DNA from: CAG-873 sp910578365
GTDB taxonomy: Bacteria; Bacteroidota; Bacteroidia; Bacteroidales; Muribaculaceae
Length of the DNA: 64,000 bases
Assembly: GCA_951635545.1 (NCBI GenBank)
Contig: OX620685.1
Location: forward strand, 1,798,001 to 1,862,000
Reading direction: 5' to 3'
The position numbers were made by a program, and so were the translations under genes. Shown here in pieces: positions 1 to 7,064 of the stretch (positions are counted from its first letter, which is position 1; the number at the start of each line of letters is the position of its first letter). The notes below the pieces were generated by a model, which worked only from the letters and a program-made list of their open reading frames with translations, made no database searches and had not been told where the DNA came from.

Positions 1-110
1 TATTTTTTGAATTAATGGATTTTTAAAGTTACCCCCGCCTTGGCGTCTCTTTTGCTGAATTGCTAAAAGATACGCCACCGGGAATTTAACATTCATTATT
101 AAACACCCTC
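1..110 (-). repeat. Truncated copy of MITE-like repeat
   Basis: Reverse-complement partial copy of the element found whole at 48939-49200 and 63242-63503; the window edge cuts it. It ends in the same terminal sequence (TTAACATT.ATTATTAAACACCCTC) and is followed by TAA, the complement of the TTA that flanks the complete copies. It contains the same small hairpin (GGCGT..CTTTT / AAAAG..ACGCC). No coding capacity is visible. Confidence 0.85.
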
Positions 111-121
111 TAAGTTCCGCA

Positions 122-482
122 AATGTACGAATATTTTTTGAATTCAAAAATGTTTTTCTGTATCATCTCCCCGTTATGCTGCTTGTGTGTCTGAAACATT
201 TGGCGCTTTATTTGTTTGGTATATATAAACTTTGTTGTGATTCTATGAAAAGTTCTGAAGAAAGGCCACGCCCCGAAACCTCAGTGCATTATCCGGCGCT
301 GGTGATATTTTCTGCAATCATAGCCGGCGGACTGCTGTACGGGCTTTTGTCGAAGACTCCCGAGGAGGCCGGACTTGAGGCAACCGGGCAGGATTGGGAT
401 ATTGGTCTTGTCGATACTGTGAACATGGTGCTCGACGACGGTTCGGTTTACGAGGGTACTGTCATAGCAGGTTCGTCGACTC
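122..482. repeat. Left copy of 361-bp target duplication
   Basis: Identical by eye to 2433-2793 (offset 2311). It carries the promoter region and first codons of the GH25 gene. Identity stops where IS1634-family element 483-2432 begins, so the two copies are best read as a very long target-site duplication. IS1634 of Mycoplasma mycoides is known for long, variable direct repeats. Confidence 0.9.
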
Positions 483-511
483 GGGAGTTTGGGAGTTTCA
501 TTAAAAAATAA
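245..511 (+). pseudogene. Truncated N-terminus of GH25 lysozyme gene
   Basis: This is the 5' end of the gene that is complete at 2556-3809. It keeps the start codon, the membrane anchor and the first MORN-like stretch. It then runs into the IS end and stops after a short foreign tail (REFGSFIKK). It arose from duplication of the 5' part of the target gene when the IS inserted. The upstream promoter region is duplicated too, so an anchored fragment of about 88 residues without the catalytic domain could be made. Confidence 0.85.
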
Positions 512-533
512 TTTGTAAATAATTGGCTTTAAA

Positions 534-565
534 TTTGGTAGAGTCAATTTTTCTTTGTATCTTTG
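534..565 (+). promoter_or_regulatory. Bacteroidota-type promoter of IS transposase
   Basis: TTTG (534-537), 20 nt, TATCTTTG (558-565): a full match to the -33/-7 consensus TTTG...TAnnTTTG. It sits 26 nt before the ATG at 592, which is why the in-frame upstream start at 523 was rejected. The second IS copy carries the same promoter on the minus strand. Confidence 0.75.
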
Positions 566-591
566 TTCTACCGTGTTCTAATTATAAAAGT

Positions 592-2343
592 ATGTATTTA
601 GACATTCGCAAAGGCAAAGATCGCCGTTTCTACATAATGCAGGGATTTCGCGTAAAGGGTGGCGGAACCTCTACGAAAGTTTACATGAAATTAGGGAAGG
701 AATCCGATATAAAGGAGAAGTACGGCTGCGCCGATGCCGAGGCATGGGCCCGCCAGAAACTAAAGGAGATAAACGACAGTATAAAGGAGGACAAGGCCTC
801 TGTGATGGTCTCGTACAATCCTAATAAAAAGATCGAATCAGGCCAGTGGAGGAGCGTGCATTGCGGCCACATGGTACTTCTGCCTCTGTACAATAAGCTT
901 GGGATGGCCAGATTCTCGGCAGAGGTGACTGCGCGCCACCGCTTTAAGTTCGACTTTGCCGATATCATGTGCAAGCTGGTGATGTGCCGGATCCTTTTCC
1001 CCGATTCCAAGCGAGCCACCAGGGAATGCCTGACAGACTTTGTCGATGCGCCTGATTTCTCGCTTGATGACATATACAACTTCCTGGGGGTTCTGGCAAA
1101 GGAAATCACACCCTTGCAGAAGAGTCTGTATGATGCGACAAAAAATGAACTGTCCCGCAGGACAGGCGTGATCTACTACGACTGTACAAACTACTATTTT
1201 GAGATAGAACGGGAAGACAGTCTGCGCAGATACGGCAAGTCAAAGGAGCACCGTCCTAATCCGATTGTACAGATGGGTATGTTCATGGATGCGGACGGAC
1301 TTCCTCTTGCGTTCTGCATCAATCCCGGCAACACAAGCGAGCAGCAGACCTTGCAGCCGCTCGAGGAGATACTTGCAAATGAATTTAATCTCAGCGAGTT
1401 CGTGGTCTGCACAGATGCAGGGTTGGCAAGCATCAACAACAGACAGTACAATACTACGGAGGGACGGAACTATATAGTGACACAGTCCATACCGGGCCTT
1501 CCAAAGCTGATGAAGGAATGGGCTCTCGAAAAGACAGGCTGGAGGAGACTTGGAGATAAGGAGGACCGGACCTATGACATATCGGATATTGACCTTGAAT
1601 CGGAAAAGGAACATCTCTATTACCATGAGCGCTGGTTCAAGGAAGACCGCTCGAACGTGAAGAATTACGAAGAACGACTGATAGTCACCTTCTCCCCCAA
1701 GTTCGCTCTGTATCAGCGACAGCTTCGTGCACAGCACATTGAGAAAGCGTTGAAGATGATAGAGAAAAAATCGGAGAAATCTCGTCAGACGCAACAGGAT
1801 CCGCGCAGGCTGATTGCCACGACATATTGTACCGCAGACGGTGAAGTGGCTGAAAAAAGTGTTATGAGCCTCGATCTGGAGGCGATAGAGAAGGAAAGTG
1901 CCATGGACGGTCTTAACTGTGTGGCTACCAGACTTGAGGACTCGGTCGGCGAGATACTTTACGTCAACGGCTTCCGGTATGAGATTGAACATCTGTTCAG
2001 GGTCACCAAGACAGAGTTTGATGCACGTCCCGTATATCTGCGACGCGAAGACAGGATCCGGGCTCATTTTGCCATCTGCTTTGTGGCGTTGCTGCTGCTC
2101 AAGGCCTTCCAGAAGCAAATCAATGACGGCCTGAGCGAAGAGCACCAATACTCGACCGAGCAGATTATCAACGCCCTTGCGGGAATGGACTATAACGTGG
2201 TGAGGGGAACCGGATATGTGCCTGCGTACTCTGCCACCGAACTCAAGTCAAGATGTTGCGAGGTATCCAACGTACACATTGACACGCAGATAGTAGTGAA
2301 CCGTAAAATGCGACAGTATATCAAAATGTTAAAGAAATGTTAA
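592..2343 (+). CDS. IS1634-family DDE transposase
   Basis: 583 residues from the ATG placed just downstream of the promoter; an in-frame start at 523 would lie upstream of the -7 box. Family marks are an acidic residue in YYDCTNYYF, a second in CTDAGLAS, and a C-terminal E..FR..K block (YEIEHLFRVTKTE) followed by RPVY, the IS4-clade DDE pattern used by IS1634 proteins. It should catalyse cut and insertion of the surrounding element. It is identical to the protein at 7154-8905 and shows no frameshift, so it is probably functional. Confidence 0.92.
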   Translation: MYLDIRKGKDRRFYIMQGFRVKGGGTSTKVYMKLGKESDIKEKYGCADAEAWARQKLKEINDSIKEDKASVMVSYNPNKKIESGQWRSVHCGHMVLLPLYNKLGMARFSAEVTARHRFKFDFADIMCKLVMCRILFPDSKRATRECLTDFVDAPDFSLDDIYNFLGVLAKEITPLQKSLYDATKNELSRRTGVIYYDCTNYYFEIEREDSLRRYGKSKEHRPNPIVQMGMFMDADGLPLAFCINPGNTSEQQTLQPLEEILANEFNLSEFVVCTDAGLASINNRQYNTTEGRNYIVTQSIPGLPKLMKEWALEKTGWRRLGDKEDRTYDISDIDLESEKEHLYYHERWFKEDRSNVKNYEERLIVTFSPKFALYQRQLRAQHIEKALKMIEKKSEKSRQTQQDPRRLIATTYCTADGEVAEKSVMSLDLEAIEKESAMDGLNCVATRLEDSVGEILYVNGFRYEIEHLFRVTKTEFDARPVYLRREDRIRAHFAICFVALLLLKAFQKQINDGLSEEHQYSTEQIINALAGMDYNVVRGTGYVPAYSATELKSRCCEVSNVHIDTQIVVNRKMRQYIKMLKKC

Positions 2344-2368
2344 AATTTAGCCACTGAAATTTGTTAGC

Positions 2369-2406
2369 ACAATCGGACACTCATAATCAACTGAGTGCCC
2401 GATTGT
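2369..2406 (+). terminator. Terminator hairpin of IS copy 1
   Basis: Inverted repeat ACAATCGG.CACTCA / TGAGTG.CCGATTGT with an 8-nt loop, 25 bp after the transposase stop. There is no long T tract. The same hairpin lies at 7091-7128 in copy 2. Confidence 0.65.
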
Positions 2407-2432
2407 TATATGGTATAACTCCCAAACTCGGG

Positions 2433-2793
2433 AATGTACGAATATTTTTTGAATTCAAAAATGTTTTTCTGTATCATCTCCCCGTTATGCTGCTTGTGTG
2501 TCTGAAACATTTGGCGCTTTATTTGTTTGGTATATATAAACTTTGTTGTGATTCTATGAAAAGTTCTGAAGAAAGGCCACGCCCCGAAACCTCAGTGCAT
2601 TATCCGGCGCTGGTGATATTTTCTGCAATCATAGCCGGCGGACTGCTGTACGGGCTTTTGTCGAAGACTCCCGAGGAGGCCGGACTTGAGGCAACCGGGC
2701 AGGATTGGGATATTGGTCTTGTCGATACTGTGAACATGGTGCTCGACGACGGTTCGGTTTACGAGGGTACTGTCATAGCAGGTTCGTCGACTC
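2433..2793. repeat. Right copy of 361-bp target duplication
   Basis: Direct repeat of 122-482. It begins directly after the right IS end and supplies the GH25 gene with its original upstream DNA and start codon, so the gene downstream is whole. Confidence 0.9.
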
Positions 2794-3809
2794 CGCACGG
2801 CCACGGTATTCTGGCCCGCGACAGTGTGTACTACGAGGGCGACTGGCAATATGGCGCCCTGCTGTGGGGGCGCCGCAGCAGCGAAGATGCTGTGTATACG
2901 GGGTGTTTCGACGACCGTTTGCGGAGCCATGGCTACGGTATTGTCGACTATTCGCGAAGCTATATCGAAAGCCGGCAGAACAGAGTTGCCCCGGGGGCGG
3001 ATGTGATTCGCCACTATGCCGGGAACTGGAATCACGATGTGATGGACGGTCTGGGGCTTGCATTCATGGCCGACGGCTCGCAGCGGTTCGGTACTTTTAA
3101 GAACGGAGTGTTCCAGCCTGTCGAAGGCGCGGCATACAATGTCGGTGACCGGGTGTACGGCATAGACCTTTCGCACCACAACCGCGATATCGACTGGGCC
3201 AACCTGGCTCTGTACTGCGATGCCAAAGGCAATGTATTCCATAAGTCGCCCAGCACACGCCGATATATGCAGCCGGTTTTGTTTGTGTACATGAAAGCTA
3301 CCGAAGGGGCCAATCATGTGGATACGACCTATGCGCGCCGAGCCCTCGAGGCCGACCGGCACGGCATAGCCAAAGGAGCATACCACTTCCTGCGCCTGGG
3401 CTCGCCGATTGACGAGCAGGTGCGGAATTTTGTGCAGACAGTCAACTGGCAGCCCGGCGACATGCCTCCGGCCCTGGATGTGGAGATACCGGCCGAACTG
3501 CGCAAGTACGGCACTTCAGGCGTGTTCGAGTGGTTCGAGGCTGTGGAGAACGAACTCGGGGTCAGGCCAATTATATACACCGGCGACAATATCCGGGCGA
3601 AGTATCTGGCCAAAGACCCGCGTTTTTCCAAGTATGAGTGCTGGATTGCCCGATATAATCCGAAAGGCCCCGACAGCGACAACTGGCAGATATGGCAGAT
3701 GTCGGACCGCGGGCGCGGTACGGGGCATTCGGGTAATATCGATATAAATCTGTTTGGCGGCAGCCACCAGGACTTCAACAACTACCGACGCGATGTAGCC
3801 CTGCGCTGA
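2556..3809 (+). CDS. Membrane-anchored MORN-repeat GH25 lysozyme-like hydrolase
   Basis: 417 residues. One N-terminal membrane segment (about residues 17-37, HYPALVIFSAIIAGGLLYGL) is followed by MORN-like glycine repeats (GxGI, YEGDW, GHGI) and then a GH25 muramidase domain from about residue 200. Family marks in order are YGIDLSHHN, YMKATEG, KGAYHF, PALDVE (acidic catalytic residues), IIYTG, CWIARY and WQIWQ. GH25 enzymes cut the MurNAc-GlcNAc bond of peptidoglycan; the anchor suggests action at the inner membrane facing the periplasm. The ATG at 2556 is chosen because it directly precedes the anchor; in-frame ATGs upstream add an unlikely leader. A TTTG/AAACTTTG-like promoter lies just upstream. 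Confidence 0.88.
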   Translation: MKSSEERPRPETSVHYPALVIFSAIIAGGLLYGLLSKTPEEAGLEATGQDWDIGLVDTVNMVLDDGSVYEGTVIAGSSTPHGHGILARDSVYYEGDWQYGALLWGRRSSEDAVYTGCFDDRLRSHGYGIVDYSRSYIESRQNRVAPGADVIRHYAGNWNHDVMDGLGLAFMADGSQRFGTFKNGVFQPVEGAAYNVGDRVYGIDLSHHNRDIDWANLALYCDAKGNVFHKSPSTRRYMQPVLFVYMKATEGANHVDTTYARRALEADRHGIAKGAYHFLRLGSPIDEQVRNFVQTVNWQPGDMPPALDVEIPAELRKYGTSGVFEWFEAVENELGVRPIIYTGDNIRAKYLAKDPRFSKYECWIARYNPKGPDSDNWQIWQMSDRGRGTGHSGNIDINLFGGSHQDFNNYRRDVALR

Positions 3810-3851
3810 ACTTCCAAGACACATATTAATTAATGTAATAATATATTCAAT

Positions 3852-4562
3852 ATGGAATACGACAATATCAAAGGTATAATATTCGACTACGACGGCACTG
3901 TGGATATACGCGGCGACCGCTGGGCCGAAGTAATGCTCGACGCCTTCCGCAGCAACGGCATAGAGCTGAGTCTGCCTGCGCTGAAACATACCGCCGAGGC
4001 TGTAGGCACATATCTGATTAGCGACGATCTCATACAGCCTACCGATGATTTCACGGCAATGATGCGCACCTGCGCACGGCTGATGTTGCAGCGCTTGTCC
4101 GACAACTATCAGATTGGCTCGCGTTTTACCGACACTTCCGCTACGGCCGACGCCATAGCCCGGTACTGCCTGAGCTATATGAACGCAGTGTTCGAAGTCG
4201 ACAGGCCTGTGATAGGCGCTCTCGCCGCCCGCTTCCGGCTGGTGCTGGTAAGCCGGTACTACCCCAACTTCGGCGCCATGCTCGACGAGTTCGGCCTCTC
4301 GCAGTACTTCCGGCAGATAATACAGAGCCGCCATACGGGTACAGATGCCGGCGACGGCGATATCATACTCCGTGGGGTCGAGGCACTTGGCCTGCCTGCC
4401 GCCGAGATACTGGTGATAGGCGGCAGTCTGCGCAGCGACATAGGTCCGGCTCTGGCTCATGGCTGCCGCGCACTGTGGATAGCCGACAAGAGCCGCGCCG
4501 GCGAAGCTCCCGACGGAGTGGCGCTCGCCGGTAGCCTGAGGGCAGCGCTGAAACTGATTTAG
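3852..4562 (+). CDS. HAD-superfamily hydrolase-like protein
   Basis: 236 residues. HAD motif I is clear near the start (IIFDYDGTVD, two catalytic Asp). Motif II is plausible (LVLVSRY). The region usually holding the motif III Lys reads TGTDAGDGDI without a KP. Motif IV reads VIGGSLRSD, with Gly where the family usually has Asp. It could be a phosphatase with altered chemistry or a non-catalytic relative. It lies on the same strand upstream of inositol-phosphate synthase, but 250 bp and a promoter separate them, so a shared pathway is only a guess. Confidence 0.7.
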   Translation: MEYDNIKGIIFDYDGTVDIRGDRWAEVMLDAFRSNGIELSLPALKHTAEAVGTYLISDDLIQPTDDFTAMMRTCARLMLQRLSDNYQIGSRFTDTSATADAIARYCLSYMNAVFEVDRPVIGALAARFRLVLVSRYYPNFGAMLDEFGLSQYFRQIIQSRHTGTDAGDGDIILRGVEALGLPAAEILVIGGSLRSDIGPALAHGCRALWIADKSRAGEAPDGVALAGSLRAALKLI

Positions 4563-4714
4563 CGACAAATCACCCTTTACAAAACTTTACATATCATAGC
4601 CGGTATTTCTATTAAATTAACCTAAATATACAATTGGGCTATAGTATTAAGATAATTTTGCAAATATTTAGTTTGTTTATACTAATTATATTTTTACAAT
4701 TGAGAAAACATTTA

Positions 4715-4722
4715 TACTTTTG
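4715..4722 (+). promoter_or_regulatory. Probable -7 box for inositol-phosphate synthase gene
   Basis: TACTTTTG fits TAnnTTTG in an AT-rich stretch 88 nt before the ATG at 4810. No clean -33 TTTG at 20 nt was found, so confidence is moderate. The implied leader includes the hairpin at 4738-4759. Confidence 0.5.
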
Positions 4723-4737
4723 CAGACAAACTACAAG

Positions 4738-4759
4738 AAGGCCTCCGCAACGAGGCCTT
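4738..4759 (+). promoter_or_regulatory. Leader hairpin before inositol-phosphate synthase
   Basis: Perfect 8-bp stem AAGGCCTC/GAGGCCTT with loop CGCAAC in the predicted 5' leader, about 50 nt before the start codon. It lacks an adjacent T tract. It may stabilise or regulate the transcript. Confidence 0.45.
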
Positions 4760-4809
4760 GTTTAACCTTGAAAAAAACAAAAATAAATAACCATCAAACT
4801 TCTTGCATT

Positions 4810-6117
4810 ATGAGCAAAAGCAATGTAAAACCTGCAGAAGGTAAGCTTGGTGTTATGGTAGTAGGCCTCGGCGCCGTTACCACCACCTTTATGACCGGTG
4901 TACTTATGGCCCGCAAAGGTCTGACCAAGCCTGTCGGCAGCATGTGTATGTACGACAAAATCCGTGTAGGTGAAGGAGAAGACAAAAAGTATCTGAAATA
5001 TAAAGACATCGTTCCTATCGCTGACCTGAACGACATTGAGTTCGCAGCATGGGACGTTTATCCCGCCAACGCATACGAGTCGGCTATCAACGCCGAAGTT
5101 CTCAAGGAAAAGGACATCAACCCCGTACGCGAGGAACTCGAAGCCATCAAGCCCCTCAAGGCAGCTTTTGACCACAACTACGCCAAGCGCCTCGACGGTG
5201 ACAACGTAATGACCGGCAAGACCCGCTGGGAAATGGTTGAAGCTCTCCGCGAAGACATCCGCAAGTTCAAGGCCGAAAAGAACCTCAACCGCGTGGTTGT
5301 GCTCTGGGCCGCTTCTACCGAAGTTTATGTTCCCGTAAACGAAAAGGTACACTATCACCTGGCCGACCTCGAGGCTGCCATGAAGGCTGATGACAAGGAA
5401 CACGTTGCACCCTCGATGTGCTACGCTTACGCAGCTCTGGTTGAAGGCGCTCCCTTCATCATGGGTGCCCCCAACACCACCGTTGACTTCCCCGCAATGT
5501 GGGAACTCGCCGAAAAAACCGGCATGCCCATCGCAGGCAAGGACTTCAAGACCGGCCAGACACTCGTTAAGTCGGGCTTCGCTCCTATCATCGGCACCCG
5601 TTGCCTCGGTCTTTCGGGCTGGTTCTCTACCAACATCCTCGGTAACCGCGACGGTCTGGTTCTCGACGAACCCGCCAACTTCCGCACCAAGGAAGTCAGC
5701 AAGCTGTCGACTCTCGAATCAATTCTCGTTCCCGAAGAGCAGCCCGACCTTTACACCAATTACTTCCACAAAGTGCGCATCAACTACTATCCCCCGCGCA
5801 ACGACAACAAGGAAGGCTGGGACAACATCGACATCTTCGGCTGGATGGGCTACCCCATGCAGATTAAGATTAACTTCCTCTGCCGCGACTCTATTCTCGC
5901 CGCTCCTCTGTGCCTCGACCTCGTACTCCTGAGCGACCTCGCTGCCCGCGCAGGCCGTCACGGCATCCAGCGCTTCCTCAGCTTCTTCCTTAAGAGCCCG
6001 ATGCACGACTACACCAAGAACGAAGTGCCTGTAAACCACCTCTTCCAGCAGTATGTAATGCTGAAGAACGCTATCCGCGAAATGGGTGGCTACAAGGCCG
6101 ACGAAACCATCGACTAA
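4810..6117 (+). CDS. Myo-inositol-1-phosphate synthase
   Basis: 435 residues from the ATG that starts MSKSNVKPAEGK; the earlier in-frame start at 4720 overlaps the -7 box. The enzyme uses NAD to convert glucose-6-phosphate to inositol-phosphate. Family marks are an N-terminal Rossmann dinucleotide loop (VMVVGLGAVTTTFMTGV), VLWAASTEVY, GAPNTTVDFPA, AGKDFKTGQT, the LSGWFSTNILGNRDG block, and NYYPPRNDNKEGWDNIDIFG near the C-terminus. Bacteroidales use it to make inositol phospholipids and sphingolipids (family knowledge). The lipid-transfer genes found beside it in Bacteroides are not seen here. A terminator follows directly, so it is probably monocistronic. Confidence 0.93.
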   Translation: MSKSNVKPAEGKLGVMVVGLGAVTTTFMTGVLMARKGLTKPVGSMCMYDKIRVGEGEDKKYLKYKDIVPIADLNDIEFAAWDVYPANAYESAINAEVLKEKDINPVREELEAIKPLKAAFDHNYAKRLDGDNVMTGKTRWEMVEALREDIRKFKAEKNLNRVVVLWAASTEVYVPVNEKVHYHLADLEAAMKADDKEHVAPSMCYAYAALVEGAPFIMGAPNTTVDFPAMWELAEKTGMPIAGKDFKTGQTLVKSGFAPIIGTRCLGLSGWFSTNILGNRDGLVLDEPANFRTKEVSKLSTLESILVPEEQPDLYTNYFHKVRINYYPPRNDNKEGWDNIDIFGWMGYPMQIKINFLCRDSILAAPLCLDLVLLSDLAARAGRHGIQRFLSFFLKSPMHDYTKNEVPVNHLFQQYVMLKNAIREMGGYKADETID

Positions 6118-6140
6118 TTCTCGATACCGAAAATACGACG

Positions 6141-6171
6141 ATAGCCTCGGGTTCGCCCGGGGCTATTTTTG
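6141..6171 (+). terminator. Rho-independent terminator after inositol-phosphate synthase
   Basis: Stem ATAGCC.CGGG / CCCG.GGCTAT with a TTCG tetraloop, followed by TTTTTGT, 24 bp after the stop codon. Confidence 0.88.
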
Positions 6172-6269
6172 TAGGGACAAGTCTTAGAGAATGTCCGGAT
6201 TTAGGTTAAATTCAAGCAAATCCGTACAGCTTTCCTTGCATGCCGTGTTTTCATTAATCAGACAGAGAT

Positions 6270-7019
6270 ATGACAAATCCGATATTTCAGCGCAGCGAAC
6301 TGCTGCTTGGCTCCGAGTGCATGCAGCGTCTGGCACACTGCCGGGTAATAGTGTTCGGAGTAGGCGGCGTAGGCTCGTGGTGCGTCGAGGCGCTGGCCCG
6401 CAGCGGAGTAGGGCATATAACCATGGTCGACTCCGATTGTGTGGCGGTCAGCAATATCAACCGCCAGCTTCCGGCCCTTGCCGATACCGTGGGGCGCCCC
6501 AAGGTTGAAGTGATGCGCGAACGGCTGCTGCAGATAAATCCGCAGATAGAGGCCGAGGCCGTTTGCTGTCTGTATAACGAAGAAACCGCCGGAGATTTCG
6601 ACCTCGACAGTTACGACTATGTGATTGACGCCATCGATACACTCGACTGCAAGGCGCGCCTGATACAGCATGCGCTGCGCAGCCGCTGTACCCTGTTCTC
6701 GTCGATGGGTGCGGCGTTGAAAATGCACATCACGCAGATAGCCGTGGCTAACTTCGACAAAGTCCTGGGCTGCCCGCTGGCCAGGGCATTGCGTCAGAAA
6801 TTCAGGCGAGCCGGCACTATGCCACGTCGTAAATTCAAATGCGTGTATTCGCCCGAACTGCTTAAAAACCGCGAAGAAAGCGTAGCCTCGGCCGAAGGCG
6901 GTCAGGCAGCCGAAATCAAAAGCCGCAGCCGCAGCAACGGCACTCTTATGCACGCCGTGGCCACGTTCGGTCTGATGCTCGCCGGCCTGGTGATAGAAGA
7001 AGAGGTTCAGGAAATGTGA
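6270..7019 (+). CDS. tcdA: tRNA threonylcarbamoyladenosine dehydratase (ThiF/E1 family)
   Basis: 249 residues. The E1-like adenylating fold shows GVGGVGSWCVEAL (ATP loop), VDSDCV and NINRQL near the N-terminus, followed by DYVIDAIDTLDCK. TcdA (YgdL/CsdL) activates and cyclises t6A37 in tRNAs. The C-terminal part (RRKFKCVYSPE, GTLMHAVATFGLMLAG) also fits this group. The 3' half lies in the left copy of a 380-bp duplication made by IS insertion; because the duplication runs past the stop codon, this copy stays intact. A broken second 3' end lies at 9015-9349. Confidence 0.88.
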   Translation: MTNPIFQRSELLLGSECMQRLAHCRVIVFGVGGVGSWCVEALARSGVGHITMVDSDCVAVSNINRQLPALADTVGRPKVEVMRERLLQINPQIEAEAVCCLYNEETAGDFDLDSYDYVIDAIDTLDCKARLIQHALRSRCTLFSSMGAALKMHITQIAVANFDKVLGCPLARALRQKFRRAGTMPRRKFKCVYSPELLKNREESVASAEGGQAAEIKSRSRSNGTLMHAVATFGLMLAGLVIEEEVQEM

Positions 7020-7064
7020 CAGAACGGCTACAAGTTTGGTAGATTCGCGCTAAAGTCCTATCTT
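6685..7064. repeat. Left copy of 380-bp target duplication
   Basis: Identical by eye to 9015-9394 (offset 2330). It covers the 3' half of tcdA and runs to the middle of the next promoter's -7 box (TATCTT). Two bases at the inner boundary are ambiguous between IS and target, giving 380-382 bp. Confidence 0.9.

Larger units (their letters stand above)
483..2432 (+). mobile_element. IS1634-family insertion sequence, copy 1
   Basis: A 1950-bp element with imperfect terminal inverted repeats: GGGAGTTTGGGAGTT at the left and the complement of CCCGAGTTTGGGAGTT at the right. It encodes one transposase, with its own promoter and a terminator hairpin. A second copy in opposite orientation lies at 7065-9014. 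Both are flanked by direct repeats of several hundred bases. The identical transposases suggest recent transposition. Confidence 0.9.

Noticed and set aside
4720..4809. N-terminal extension of inositol-phosphate synthase from 4720
   Set aside because: It would overlap the -7 box and the leader hairpin; the family N-terminus fits ATG 4810.
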